Shown here: piece after piece, positions 1 to 11,455 of the stretch
Numbering within the stretch: the first letter of the stretch is position 1
Layout of the letters: the number at the start of each line of letters is the position of its first letter
NCBI GenBank assembly: GCA_029378245.1
Contig: JARKIF010000002.1
Span: 3,844,001-3,908,000, forward strand
Origin: Roridomyces roridus
Taxonomy: Eukaryota > Basidiomycota > Agaricomycetes > Agaricales > Mycenaceae
Reading direction: 5' to 3'
Length of the DNA stretch: 64,000 nt
Translations under genes and position numbers: made by a program
Notes under the pieces: generated by a model
The model's input: only the letters and a program-made list of their open reading frames with translations
The model's database searches: none
What the model was told of the DNA's origin: nothing

Positions 1-405
1 GATCGGGGTGCATACAATGCAGCGCCAAGGGTGCAAGGTGCGTCCATACATTCATTGCACCCTTTCCGGCTACTCACTGCCCTGTCTGTCTAGTCCTGAT
101 ACATGCCCCACCGCGGCCAGCCGCCGTCTGCTACCTTCTCCCCTTTACCGTCCCCATCCCACTCGCGCGATGGATTCCGCGGGTCCTTTGAGCGTGTCGG
201 AGTCCGCGGAAACGGTTGTTCAAGCTGTAATCCACGTAGAGTAGCATATTCAATACTGTCCAATCGCTGGCCATAGTGTATTTATGGCGGCAGAATCAAT
301 TCTGGCGCCATGCGTGTCATTATGCTGCCAGACGCAGTTCTGGCGATCTGGCGGGTCTGATTGATCTGCTGCCAGATCAGCCAGATCATTTTAGTTTTGC
401 TGATG
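1..405. mobile_element. Element B, second copy (right part, cut by window edge)
   Basis: This stretch matches the right half of the element inserted at 7091-8140. Shared landmarks in the same order are a CT-rich segment with CTCGCGCGA, a GTGTATTT block, the segment TCTGGCGCCATGCGTGTCAT, repeated TCTGGC/GCCAGA words, and the terminal CTGATG at 400-405. The left end lies outside the window. No transposase is seen, so it is a non-autonomous copy. Confidence 0.65.
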
Positions 406-1889
406 CAGAAGCATTGAGCACACATTTCTGATCAATGAAATGAAAGAACAACCCGAGGAAGTCCAGCGGCAGCACGAGGTACAAGAATTCTCGTACCCGT
501 ATGGTGTTAAGTGCGGGACTTCGTTGGTCAGAAATGCACCAAATCCGCACTGAGCCCACATGAACGTGTAGGAGATTGTATGACACCGGCCAAGGCCATT
601 TTGGTGAAAGGTATAGCCTTCGTATGTTATGTAGCGGGCAACTTAGCAACCCTTCAACCATTCAACCCTTCAACCCATCCATGCCCTCACATTTATATAC
701 CTGCTGCCAGTAGAAAGTGTAGTCGTAAGCAGCAGTTGCGAACGTTGACCAGGAGACTCTCATTGGGACCTATCGTCAACTTACCTTTGACAATTCGCAG
801 GATACCCGTTGAACGGGGACACTGCAATCAAGGTCTCATACCAACGCCTAACGACTAATACCAACGCGAAATGAGCCATAGGCTAGGGAACAGGAACATT
901 ACTGACTACTCTCTCTTAAAACCCTCGGCGCTCCGCAAAATCACCATTGTAAATTCAACTTGATTTCAACTCTTCTACGGTTACAACGTGACAAGAAACT
1001 ACATGGATTTGCATACAGTGGGAAACCCCCATCCGGACCACTCATCGAAGATGGTGTAATATAATGGGACCAAGGGCAGGTGCCATGGTCTACTGCTGGG
1101 GTCTGGCAGATAGATATGTGGCCTGTTCTCTCAAATTTTCTCAGGTCATCAGAGTCTGCCCTTCACTGTGCAGAAACAAAATTATCCAGATCGTGCAAAC
1201 ATCGGATAAACCCACATCCGGACCAAATCATTATTGCTGACCCGATATGTGTGTTTTTCCCACGGGGTAAAGTGTCCCTTGAAAGGACCCATTGAGGTCT
1301 ATATCCTCATGACATTATGGCCCTCCACAAGCCGCGCTGGTTGACATATAATCGGATGAATGCGGTGGATTGGGTGATTTGGGTGGTTTGTTGGGCACAA
1401 AGTAAATTGGCCGTACCTCGGTGGTTGTTGTTCATTTCAATCCATAAATTTATGTCTGGGGAGCCTATTACACTCGCTAGGAGCCAATAAAAATTTGGCC
1501 CCATCAGAGCTGCCGAACAGCCTGGGTCCGGTGGTGGGTCCGGTCCGGATGGGGGTTTCCCACTGTACAACTGAATCTTTCTGAAATGAACTGGACAGTC
1601 GTATGAGTATTAGATTTGGAAGACGGAAACTAATCAACTTGGAAACTAGATAACGAGATATGCGGCATAGTTTAAAGCTATAATACCAAGGTCACTAGGT
1701 CGGGGTAGTTAGCACAGATCTAGAATTCGTCCCAATGCTCCTCTGGAAATTTGACCGCGGAAATTTAAGCACCAAGCCCATCGACGCCCCAGCCCTTCAA
1801 AGGCCCGGTCTTGAGACACTTGGCCGGCGCATTGGCTTGTAATGACTCAGATCCAGCACGTTTCTATCTGGATGACGATGCGATACGGT
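406..1889. other. No gene recognised
   Basis: Reading frames here are short, lack conserved motifs and cannot be joined by convincing introns. I see no clear repeat or RNA gene. Confidence 0.5.
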
Positions 1890-2520
1890 GAGATCAGGAT
1901 GTTGCGGAGGACCTGTAAGTAACTTGAGTCCCCGCATCTGCGAGATACATCGTCGGTGACCATTGCGTCGTCCAGGGAGGGTGAGTACATACCATACAAT
2001 TAAATGCCACGGGCATGAAGACTTACCTTGAGACGCTACACCATGACCCGAGTCCTTCGAAGTGGTTGCATTGGAATCTGTGCCGTCCACTGAGAATATG
2101 TGGAGACTGTGATGTGAAACATGGAGTACTGACCAGACGGTTTGATCGGGCCTTCTTGCCCTTTTGCGCAGGAGGAGCACGCCCCGAAGAGTTGGACTGC
2201 GTGTATTTGAGCTGCGAGCCAGCAGAAAGAAAAACAACGAACTTGAACCTCCGCACGCAGCAACTTCAGCCGCGTTTGATCTGAGCGTCTACAAGGGCCC
2301 CCTCGGCATCTTCAAGCGACTCACGCTCCGTATGTGCTTGTTGAACCTTCCGGTAGCGTTCGCGTGGCGTTCATTGCGATGGTTGTACCGGTGGGATACT
2401 TCGTTGCACGGATCGTGCAGATTTCCGCTCCGAATCATGACCTCGATGGCAGCCGCGCGTCGAGTATGGCTCTCGCAAGGGATCAAGGACAGCGACGGCG
2501 GTGGGATTGATTCAAGAATG
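1890..2520 (-). CDS. Possible multi-exon gene, unknown product
   Basis: I do not recognise the product. The case rests on splice-like signals on the minus strand: an AAG|GTAAGT donor (complement of 2021-2026), a donor GTCAGT at 2128-2133, and a long pyrimidine tract ending in GCAG at about 2210-2235. Between them lie charged open segments, one with ERESLEDAEGAL and one with a basic PPAQKGKKARSNR stretch. The exons cannot be joined with certainty and the start codon is not placed. It may equally be a decayed gene. Confidence 0.25.
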
Positions 2521-2949
2521 TGAACCTGCCGAGCTTGAAGAGGGATTGTACGGAATTTGATGGGTTGTGATTCGAGGAAGCAAAGGGCATATCAAAGAGT
2601 GAACGGTAGAAGAGGACAGCTGAGAAACAAGCAGGAGACGAAACGGCGGCAGCAGAAGCCAAGTGCGAGAGGGATGACTTGACAGCGCCGGTTGAAGATT
2701 CCCGTAGAATTCAAATTAGTGAAGGATCAGCGATGCATATCGGAGGTTCTCAGTCTGCAGATATAGAACGCGCCGCATGGACATCAGCGTCGAAGCTGAG
2801 TTGCTCGACAATGTGCTTGGACACTCTGGGACGAACCATCGATTAGTAAACGCAGAGCGGTTATGAACGAGCTCTAGATGAAACAGTGACAGCACCTGGA
2901 GAGCATCGACACAAGGGCAAAAAAACCCACTGAGCCCTCGGGACGAACT

Positions 2950-3189
2950 GCCAATTAGTAACGGAATAAGTAGAGCAGTGCAGGTATGTTCAAGCCCTGT
3001 GACAATGAGCAAGCTGAAGAGAGCTAGAACCGACTGACCGTCATGAGATTGTAGCCCTTGTAGCCCCCGTCGATCAATGCGAGCGCCGAGCAGGCTGCAA
3101 AATGCAAGGTCAATGAATTTGCAGTGAATATTGAATACTCACCGTCAATACTCCCAGTTTGACGGCCAGGGGGTCACGTAACGCCATCG
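2950..3189 (-). CDS. Possible small divergent gene, unknown product
   Basis: An ATG at 3189 on the minus strand opens a short exon beginning MALRDPLAVKLGVLT and followed by a good GTGAGT donor. A second exon after TTTTGCAG can read ALALIDGGYKGYNLMT, and a third after TTGTCACAG can read GLNIPALLYLFRY then stop. The first junction does not keep frame in the simplest splice, so the model is tentative. It would share a promoter of about 145 bases with the reductase gene on the plus strand. Confidence 0.22.
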
Positions 3190-3275
3190 AGAACTACGAT
3201 AAAGCAGTTACCATGTTGGCCGTTCGGCTGTGCATCGACAATCACGGGAAATTGATTGACTGTTCCCTGTTGCAA

Positions 3276-3283
3276 TATATAAA
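3276..3283 (+). promoter_or_regulatory. TATA box of the reductase gene
   Basis: TATATAAA lies 53 bases before the ATG at 3336. The P450, HNH-like, acyl-CoA oxidase and small acidic-tail genes show the same spacing of about 40-55 bases. Confidence 0.6.
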
Positions 3284-4782
3284 GGCTGCCATTTGGAGCA
3301 TTTAATTCAGTAATCTCCCCCATCCATTACCACCCATGGCACCCGTCGTCAACGCTCGGATTCGTTTTAACGCCGTTCCCAAAGGCAAGCGAACAAACTT
3401 GATACATCACTACTCACTCCAATCTTCAACCAGGTTACCCCATCCCTGGGGAAACGACCGTATGCGATGCGACCCATTCCATTGATCTCGAGATACAAGA
3501 ATTGCACGGGGGTTTCCTCGTCAAGACACTCGTGCTGTCGATTGATCCAGGCATGAGGACGCGGATGAGGAACCCGGAAGAAAAGGGTTATGCGGTGAGT
3601 TGGGTCGATTCAGCTTGTTGGATGTTGGACCAACCATTGGAGTAGCCGGCCTTTGTTCTGGGAGAACCGTCAGTACAATCAATCCCCGTGTCTTTGCAAA
3701 GGCCGAGAATGCTGTGTTTAGTATCGACGGTCTCGGCGTCGGAATTGTCCTGCGCTCCGAGAATCCCGACGTCCGCGTCGGCCAATATATCCAAGGCCGC
3801 GGCTTCCGTACGCTCCATCTTTGCATCTTCATCGTGGCTCTTACCACTCGAATCACCAGTACACCAAGAATATTTCGTACTCCCAACCCTGCCGATGGGC
3901 ATGGCCTTCCTCGAAAAACATCCCAAGCTGCCTTTGACCGTGTACGTCGGCGCACTCGGCATGGCTGGTAAGCTGGAAATCCCGATTGTAAAACGACTTG
4001 TTGAAGAATATTTTAGGCAAGACCGCCTGGGCCGGCTGGAAAGAATACTCCAATGCCAAGAAGGTTAGTCAGTTTGAACCACACTCACGTGCCTGGAGTT
4101 TAAAGTTCAAACTCACCGACCATCGGCAGGGAGAAACCGTTTTTGTCTCGGCCGGTGCTGGCCCTGTCGGCTCCATGGTTATCCAACTGGCCAAACTCGA
4201 TGGCTGCAAAGTGATCGCCTCGGCGGGGTCGGCCGACAAGGTTGCGTTCCTTCGGGACATCGGCGCAGATGTCGCTTTCAATTACAAGACGAGTGATACA
4301 CGGGAGGTGTTGGGGCGTGAGGGACCTGTTGATATGTGCGCTTCCTTGCGATTCCACTTTCATGGACCGAGAACTTGATTTATCCAGATACTGGGATAAT
4401 GTAGGCGGCGATACACTGGATGCCGCACTCGACTACGCCGCGATCAACGCAAGATTCTTCGTACGCCTACCTCTCTCTGAGATCTGCAATGTTAACCTCC
4501 CTCAAGGAATGTGGCCTCATTTCGAACCTCAACGCCGGCGCCGCGCAGTCTCTGGTGATCAAGGTAATCAACTCGCCCTCTTTAATTGCAAAATGCACTG
4601 TGGGATTGACTCACCATGTCCATTATATAGGATCCCCTTCTTGTATTCAGCAAATCAATATCCCTCCAAGGTATCGCATCCTTCCGCATCATCCCCAAAC
4701 ATGAAGCGGCATTCTACGCCAGCATCCCCGAGAAGCACCAGTGGTTGCTCCCGTATTGCAATACGGTCGACCATTATCGCAT

Positions 4783-4846
4783 CCCATATTGCAATAAAGG
4801 CGTACCTTGGCCGCCCAGCCAAGATAGGCCTTTATTGCATTATGGG
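4783..4846. repeat. 64-base palindrome in left end of element A
   Basis: CCCATATTGCAATAAAGG at the left pairs with CCTTTATTGCATTATGGG-like sequence at the right, with the centre near CCTTGGCCGCCCAGCCAAG. The arms are about 28 bases with few mismatches. Confidence 0.85.
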
Positions 4847-6944
4847 AATGCGATGCATTATGTACGCCACCAGAAGCGAGACAGCTAGTGACGTACTAGC
4901 GGCCATCGACGCCGGACATGCCGCCTGGCAGGTTTGTTAGATCCTTTGGTATTCATCGTGCCGCGGAGGGCCGAGGTTTGCCATCACCTGTTGAAATCGG
5001 GCACAGCCTCATCCGCCCTGGCTTTCAGAAGTTCCGGGTTTCCACGGTGTGCGTCTTCCTCCAGCCCGGCCTCCAGCGGCCTCCTCTTCCTCTCCATCGG
5101 GCTCATCCCTCAGTATTCAGTCCGCCCAAGAGCCCCCCTGAGATGTAGATCTGCTTTACTGAGAATCCTCATTTTCTCGTCTATAAGCATCACGGCAATG
5201 TATCCCGTTCCCGTTCCCGCTCCGCCTGTGCATTCGGTTAGCGCAACCAGGGCATCTTGTAGCCGCTAACCTGTCCCATTCAATGGCCGTATGCAACTGT
5301 GTAGCACATTTCCTCTCCAAGTACTCACACCTCCTCCTCAGTAACCTCCCAATATAAGTATTTACGTATCTAAATGCCTTCCAATTCAGACCATATGCAC
5401 CCGGTGTTCTTGTTCTTGTAACAGAAACGGCAGCTGTCAAGACTCCGACTCAATGCCGTTTGATGACTGTCCAAGATTCAGGCCTCGCACATCAGGAGCA
5501 GCCGGCTAACTATGAGTTGTAACCAAGTTGAAACTTGTTCTTGCTAAGACCTTAAGAAGTCACTGTTTTTGTTGAATTGGATGAGCCAAGCTGCAGCCTC
5601 ATGCTGCAGCACCCTGGTTCCGTCATGGCATGTGCCAATGTCAATCCCGGCCCAAATCCGAGTCAATTATGTTACTTGAGCTGTTTGACAGCGCTTGAGG
5701 GTTGATCTTGCCGACTCATGCCCCGATCTTTGAAAATTCGAAGGATCGCACAACCCACAGAGCCCTTGGAGTGGGCGAAATGGCTTCGATAAGCTTCCTT
5801 CGTATCAATGCACTCGATTCTGAATTAAATTTGTGAACGGCTGGGGCAACACATCTTTCCTCAAATGCGACGAAGAGTTGGGTTGGTTCTTCCGGTTATT
5901 TCATGGCTATGGGTTGTGTTGTGGTGGTCCATGAATGCAAATTTGATCTTTGACGAAGATACGATGCAATCGAACATTTTTGCCGGCTCAGAGATCCCGT
6001 AAGACATCTGAAACGGGTATCAAACCCACGTATTCCCCCAAAAAACTAACCGAGGAGTGCGCCACTCTGGAGTCAAACACTCGCTGTGGCCGTTGTGCTT
6101 ATGCTACAGTCTCAGGATTTTTACCACACTGAAATATCATCTAGGAGATACTCCTGACAGCTCCCTGAGTCCCTCAGAGCAATCTCAGCTCTGTGGTATG
6201 CTGTGAACTGATTTATAGTTGAACTGCAGATTTGGATGACTGTAGAAGTATTGGGGCTGCCTAATTGAGTCAAAGTCTTGCCTGGCTGCCATATACACTC
6301 AAAGGCACTCATACAAGTGCCCTCATCCAAGTAAATGTCGCAATAGAGGGAGATTTCACCGCTGAGCAGGTGGTGAGCAATACAGCTCTGGACCGGCCTC
6401 TGGTCTCCACTTGGTCTCCACTCGGCAGTTTTCACCGTATAATGTGAATCATGTTGTCCGTTCATGGTGATATACCAGCGGCGTAACCGCGAGAAGCTCA
6501 AGTATTGATTTGATCGAGGGGTACTGTTGCTACATCAAATACATACTTTGGGCATCGGATATGCATATTCACAGTAGTCAAACAAGCTAGATAGGCATTC
6601 CGACCACTGATATGAATGCTCAAGTACTGTTATAATTGCTCGGGGTGTGGAACAGAGAAACAGAGCCCCATCAGTGAATCTATGATGGGTTGTCTGAGGT
6701 GGTCACAAACATGCAGTAATCAAGTCATCTGTACCAATGACTACACACATATCACTACATAAAAAGACCCTGTACTCTCCAGTACAGCAGGAGGTCGCGA
6801 ATGATCAAATAATGATCTGAACTGATCTGACATTTTGACAGCCAATGGGTCTGTCATCAGCCGAGCTGGCACTGTGGGCGGCGTTCAAACTGCCCCGGCT
6901 TCCCGCTTGCTGTCGCTTCGCTGGCGTACCCGAAGGGGCAGTGT

Positions 6945-7008
6945 CCCATAATGCAATAAGGGCGATCCTTGGCTGGGCGGCCAAGGTACGCCTTTATTGC
7001 AATGTGGG
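6945..7008. repeat. 64-base palindrome in right end of element A
   Basis: This is the same palindrome as at 4783-4846 in opposite orientation, with identical length and a few substitutions. Together the two show that the ends of element A are inverted copies. Confidence 0.85.
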
Positions 7009-7090
7009 ATGCAATACTGGCTGCCCGTATTGCATTAATGGTACAGCTACACCTCCGAGAAGCTGGCCAAGGGGGAAATCAAATATCGCG

Positions 7091-8140
7091 CATCAGCAAA
7101 ACTGAATCCATCTGGCGCATCTGGCGAGCTCTGGCAGCATCTGATCCGTCTGGTTGACATGGCGCCCGAGCTGCCGAAAATGATTTTGACAATCTTGACA
7201 GAGATTCGTCTGTATCAAGCTGCGCGATCGTTCTGCGCTTTGAGAGACATCGAGTAGATCCTCTGGCTCGCTGCCTTGAGGTGCCTTGAAGCCATGGAAT
7301 TCTTCAAAACGACAAGTCCGAACGCAGGTGGTCCGGAAGATCCGAGTCCGATCAACAATTGCGCCATTGTTGATCAAACGCCCGCAGCACCACTTGTCTT
7401 CTTCCCTCATCTTCCTTCCCTCTCTCCCCTCGCGCGACGATGCCAACCCTTCAATTGCTCCTCAATGCCTGTGTCTCGACGCCTTCGATGCTCAAGACAA
7501 CTTGAAGACCTCTTGGATCCATTCTGCCACACTTCTTGATACTTCTCGATGACTTGGCTCTAGAAACTCTGCGTCGCGTCCTGAAGTCCTCCTCATTGGT
7601 TTTCAAGATACACACAAGAGCTCCTTCCTGGTCTCTGGCCTTCTAGGCAGCTGCTCAAGCCACGGGCACTGATGTCGGACCACTTGGCTCAGAAGACCGT
7701 CCGAAGGGTAGGCAGTGTCGAAGGAGAAGTGATGCAGGTAAAGGGTGAGTCCACTATTCATTAATATTCGTTACCGTTCCGGCTTCTCACACCCTTGTTC
7801 ATGTAGCACGTCGTATCATCTCACGCCCCCGGGTCGGGATCGTTTCGAGCCCTCGCGCTGCCTTCCTCCCTCCCTCCCCCGCATCGCCTCGCGCGATCTT
7901 TTCCGCTGGTGCGGCCTTGGTCGGCAGACGCCAGAGTCGCGCCGTTGGCGCCGTTCCCGTGTAATCTGTGTACAATGCGAAATTCAATAGGTTTTGATAC
8001 TCCACCAGTAGTGTATTTGTGGTGCCAGAATCGATTCTGGCGCCATGCGTGTCATTATGCTGCCATATGCAGTTCTGGCAGCCTGGCGCGTCTGATTGAT
8101 CTGCTGCCAGATCAGCCAGATGGATTTTGTTTTCCTGATG
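7091..8140. mobile_element. Element B: 1.05 kb terminal-inverted-repeat insertion
   Basis: The element starts CATCAGCAAAACTGAATCCA and ends with the complement of CATCAGGAAAACAAAATCCA. The inverted similarity continues through repeated ATCTGGC words for roughly 50 bases. A CG dinucleotide at 7089-7090 and 8141-8142 is the likely target duplication, because deleting the element and one CG restores the reductase codons. No transposase is present. A second, partial copy lies at 1-405. Confidence 0.72.
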
Positions 8141-8330
8141 CGAGGACGTGAGGAGGGGAATTGAGAGTGTTGAAGAGATGCTCGAGGCTGTGCAGAAGGG
8201 GACGAATGAGGGCAAGGCGGTCGTCGTCGTCGCGGAGGAGTGAGATGCCAGATTGCGCCAAGATTCCGAATGAATTGTGATGTACTTTTGTAACTTGTAA
8301 GCAAAATCAGAACTCTGTCCCGGAACCAGC

Positions 8331-8904
8331 TTACACATACGAACGGATCTCGTCCTTAGGAAGGCCGTCCTCATCCTCTGCATCATCGACAACAAACGCC
8401 GTCCCCATCGAATCATCCAACGTCCCCAAATGCGATCTCTCCCTCGGTGGTGATGCGACCGAGCATCTTGAATTGAGATCCTTGTGCATTTCCAGAAAAA
8501 TCACCAGATACCGCAAAAACTCCATGGCGAAGAATAGTGAAAGCTCCTCAGACACGTGTTCCCAGCGAGGGTATACCAGCAGTGGAGATATAGCCTGGAA
8601 GATCCGTACTGGGGACAACGAGGTTGGTACCGGAACTCGGAATTCATGTCAATGATGGTAAAATCACACGCTTGCCTTGCGCTTACCTCTTGCCCTTTGC
8701 CACCTTGCCACCTCCGGCGTCAGCCACCGCCTCCGGAACTTCCAAGGAACTTCTGCAATCATCAATGTTCACAGCAATTGTACCAAATACGTTTCCTCTG
8801 CTCGCTCGACGTGCTTCGAAGTGGAATTCAACAGTTTTCAAACTAATCCATTGGCCCGACGAAACACCGTCTGCATGCCGCGCCGAACGGCGGCCACCTT
8901 TAAA
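8331..8904 (-). CDS. Possible multi-exon gene converging on the reductase, unknown product
   Basis: I do not recognise the family. An open segment from about 8904 to 8694 reads through GQWISLKTVEFHFEA, GNVFGTIAVNIDD and ADAGGGKVAKGK and ends at an AG|GTAAGC donor. An acceptor CCCCAG at about 8607 leads into TDLPGYISTAG, and a later segment can read KMLGRITTEGEIAFGD. The last frame ends acidic, DDAEDEDGLPKDEIRSYV, with its stop at 8331. Exon joins after the first intron are ambiguous and no start is placed. The 3' end faces the reductase 3' end 88 bases away. Confidence 0.35.
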
Positions 8905-9489
8905 AGCAATCTACGCCGTCATTCTTGCGACAACGCCCCCACTTCCAATATATTTCCCTGCTCCTCTCTTCAACCTCTCTTGGCTCCCTGCTCCACTTCC
9001 CCCATCGTGCTATAGCCTACTGTGCCTCCGACTGCCTCGATGCTGGCTTCCATTCTCAAGATTCAATTCACATGCCGTCCGTCTCCTGGTGCTCATCCAA
9101 TGATTGGTTTGGAGAGTCTTTACGCTACCCTTACCCTGTCGTTTGGCTGCGTCGTCGGAGCGTCTCCGCCATGAATAATTACTTCTGGGCAAACTTTACC
9201 AACTCTTTTCCCCGGCTTCCATCCGTCAAACACCGGCTCCTGTCCACTCACTCCTTCCTCACCCCTTCTATCGCCGTCGACATAATCCTCCCATCAAATC
9301 CAACCTTACAAGCTTCATATCCTTTTCCACTCTGTTACGTGCTATTATGTGTTGTCAATGGCTTCAGTGTACTTCTGGCACAATGTAAGTATGGAACGTG
9401 AAAATGAAAACTGTATTTCCTATTCCAAGTTTGCTCGCCGGAGCGGAGCCTTGTGCAAATCAAAGGTGTGGTCCTTTTTTCATACTGGA
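8905..9489. other. No gene recognised
   Basis: This is pyrimidine-rich DNA on the plus strand with several overlapping short frames, none with motifs or consistent splice structure. It may hold the 5' part of the uncertain minus-strand gene at 8331-8904. Confidence 0.4.
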
Positions 9490-9540
9490 GATCAACTGGA
9501 GACTGGGAGTCGAAACCGCGAGAGTCCGGGCAAGTACCGA
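9490..9540 (-). repeat. tRNA-like B-box fragment
   Basis: On the minus strand CGGTTTCGACTCCCAG (complement of 9503-9518) resembles the Pol III B-box and T-arm seen at 10151 and 10441. The rest of a tRNA is not present. Confidence 0.35.
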
Positions 9541-10119
9541 TGCCGACCGCCAGTGATGGACAGGTTTTTGCAGCTGGTAAACATGTACTGTAACACGGGG
9601 GGAGGTGGAGGTAGATTTGGCGCAGTCGTCGACCCGAGTTGGATCTCCGATCCATTCGTGGCCTCGGTCCTCCCATCCCGCAATTCTGGTGCGTTTAGTG
9701 GTGAACTTCAGAAATCCAACTCGGGATCACCCTCGTTCGACGACTGCGCCAAATCAACCTCCACTTCCCCGAGGCTCTCATCCGTCCAAAAATCCTTCCT
9801 CCCCGCAAACAACCACTTATCCTCCATGAGCCCACTGCTTCTCGAGCACCCAGGGGCGGCATCGTTCCATAAACGACGGCAAGCTCGGGTGGGCGATTGG
9901 TCCAGTGCATTGCCAAAGAGCGTCGACGAGCAGCTGACGCTGAGAGGAGGGAAGGGTCGACGAGAATCTCCCCAGTGTATGTATGTCTCTCACAACATGG
10001 CCCCATCCTTGATTCTGAAACCTTGCTTCCGGGCTTGTTCGCCGAGCGCCGATCCATCGACCTGCTTTCATATCTTGTTCATATCCGCGAAGTATTTATG
10101 TGTGCAGTGAAAAAAAAAA

Positions 10120-10205
10120 CCGTTTCATGTCAAAGACACACTGGGACACTGGGGATCGAACCCAGACTCGCTCGGCGAAGCGGCCGACGAGTCAAACCTG
10201 TTTGA
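10120..10205 (-). repeat. tRNA-derived SINE-like copy
   Basis: On the minus strand AGTCTGGGTTCGATCCCCAG forms a perfect 5-base T-stem (CTGGG/CCCAG) with a B-box at 10151-10163, followed by TGTCCCA. No matching 5' acceptor strand or A-box makes a complete tRNA. The sequence upstream on that strand (TGCTTCA and a GGAGG..GAGGCT..CATG block) recurs in the copy at 10430-10510, so these are related repeats rather than a tRNA gene. Confidence 0.5.
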
Positions 10206-10429
10206 AGCACCGTAACATGAAGCCTCAGTTCCTTCCCCCAGATTTCCGATGTTCATGGAAAGATCCCGCTCATGGGCGTCATCACTGACAACTGTCGGGC
10301 ACTCCAGAAATAAGGGGAGGTTACATTGTATAGGGCGGCGACCATCTGCAGCACTAGTACTTACTTCTGCCTCATAATCAACCAGGGATTGGAGCAAGGC
10401 GTGAAAAAACCACAACAACCAGCTCTCAG

Positions 10430-10510
10430 TGGGAACACTGGGAATCGAACCCAGACTTCTGTATCGACTGTGCGAAGCTCCCGGGACCCGCGAGTTCCGG
10501 GGTGAAGCAT
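10430..10510 (-). repeat. tRNA-derived SINE-like copy
   Basis: A B-box (complement of 10441-10451) sits in a perfect CTGGG/CCCAG T-stem, followed by TGTTCCCAC. It shares upstream words with the copy at 10120-10205. It lacks a complete cloverleaf. Confidence 0.5.
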
Positions 10511-10728
10511 GCCAGCCTCGGTGCCTCCCATATATCAGACGTTTATCCTCGTTGGTTCAAACTTGAACAGCCACTGCGTTCCGAGATGCCGTCGGCATTG
10601 TGTATGAGCTAACCAAGTGTGCGGCCATCAAGCCAGATTGGGTGACAGGGGTCGGCAGTGAGCTCGGCCGATGAGATCCGATCAGTCCGATGCTTGCCTT
10701 TATTTGTTCCGCTCCTTCCCTTCGCGAT

Positions 10729-11455
10729 ATGCACCGCCGAGCACTCTCGACGACAGGGTGCCGGCGGGGTACTCACTACGACACACTAGGCGTCTCTAGA
10801 CATGCCACAACTGCACAAGTCAAGGTCCGTACCGGCACGACCGCTCCGGAGCCAGCTTGACGACGTGTCAGAAAGCGTTCTTCTCGCTGAGCAAAGAGCA
10901 CCATCCCGACGTCCCAGATCACAAGGAAAAGCCTCCCTTTCACGCCATTACAGAGGCGTATAATATCCTGCGGGACCCGGTGTCCAGGTGCGCGACGGTC
11001 TCTCTGGCTCGATATGGAGCTCTGACGTACCCAGACGCGCGTATGACAACACACTGCCTGCACCCCAAGCACCTTCACCGTCTACCCTCCAATCCCGGCA
11101 CCTCGCAGACACCGCAGCCCGTTTAAGGCGTACTGCACGAGCCTCCAGCTCGTCGTCATCTTCCTCCCCACCGCCATTCGCCCCTCGAACCCATCACGGA
11201 GCTCACGAACCGCCCTTTCGCCGTCGCCCACCCACACACGTCCTCCTCCCCGGCGCGAACAACCTCCGACATAATCTCCACCCCGGGCAGCGCTACCAGC
11301 CTCCCGATCCTGCCGAACAGGCTGCCGCGTGGGCCGCCCAGCAGGAGATGCTACGCGAAAAGAAGACGCGCGGGACGAGGTTCATGGGCTCGATGATGGT
11401 GGGGTTCTCTATGCTGGTCGTTGCGGGGTGGGCTGTGGATCGGATGCTGTCGTGA
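10729..11455 (+). CDS. J-domain protein with C-terminal membrane anchor (DNAJC30-like)
   Basis: This is a co-chaperone of the type III J-protein class, which stimulates Hsp70 ATPase through the HPD loop. Exons 10729-10824, 10872-10987 and 11035-11455, split by two 47-base introns, give 210 residues. The J-domain covers roughly residues 18-77: HYDTLGVSRHATTAQVK, then KEHHPD with HPD at 43-45, then FHAITEAYNILRDP and RAYD. A Ser/Pro-rich linker follows (a run of eight serines), and one hydrophobic segment (FMGSMMVGFSMLVVAGWAV) lies just before the end. Layout and size resemble mitochondrial DNAJC30-type proteins. The basic N-terminus (MHRRALSTTGCRRG) could be a mitochondrial signal, which is inference. 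Confidence 0.88.

Larger units (their letters stand above)
4736..7054. mobile_element. Element A: 2.3 kb terminal-inverted-repeat insertion, hAT-like target duplication
   Basis: The 8-base CCGAGAAG is repeated exactly at 4728-4735 and 7055-7062, which is the target-duplication length of hAT elements. The two ends are inverted relatives for about 110 bases, and each contains a 64-base palindrome (4783-4846 and 6945-7008). No transposase frame is recognisable inside; only short frames are present, for example a 40-residue minus-strand stretch at 4982-5118. It is therefore a non-autonomous element. The very tips match poorly, so the hAT assignment is a suggestion. Confidence 0.7.
3336..8243 (+). 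pseudogene. Alkenal/prostaglandin reductase-like MDR dehydrogenase, interrupted by two transposons
   Basis: The product belongs to the zinc-free medium-chain dehydrogenase group that reduces the double bond of alkenals and prostaglandin-like enones with NADPH (PTGR/LTB4 12-hydroxydehydrogenase type). Exons run 3336-3384, 3434-3594, 3702-3807, 3860-3967, 4017-4063, 4130-4335, 4388-4460, 4507-4563 and 4631 onward. Visible landmarks are GYPIPGETTV near the N-terminus, the nucleotide-binding SAGAGPVGSMVIQLAK, and YWDNVGGDTLDAAL. Intron 1 needs a GC-AG boundary (3385-3433). The last exon is cut at 4735 by element A, resumes at 7063 (LAKGEIKYR), is cut again at 7090 by element B, and resumes at 8143 to end VVVVAEE and stop at 8241-8243. 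Without the insertions the frame is continuous. As it stands the C-terminal 45 or so residues are lost, so it is probably inactive in this allele. Confidence 0.88.

Noticed and set aside
2716..3012. A single 98-residue minus-strand protein
   Set aside because: It starts with hydrophobic sequence that is better explained as intron and 3' exon of the tentative small gene at 2950-3189.
10120..10205. A functional tRNA gene on the minus strand
   Set aside because: The T-arm is perfect but no acceptor 5' strand, D-arm or anticodon arm fits, and a related copy 300 bases away shows the same truncation.
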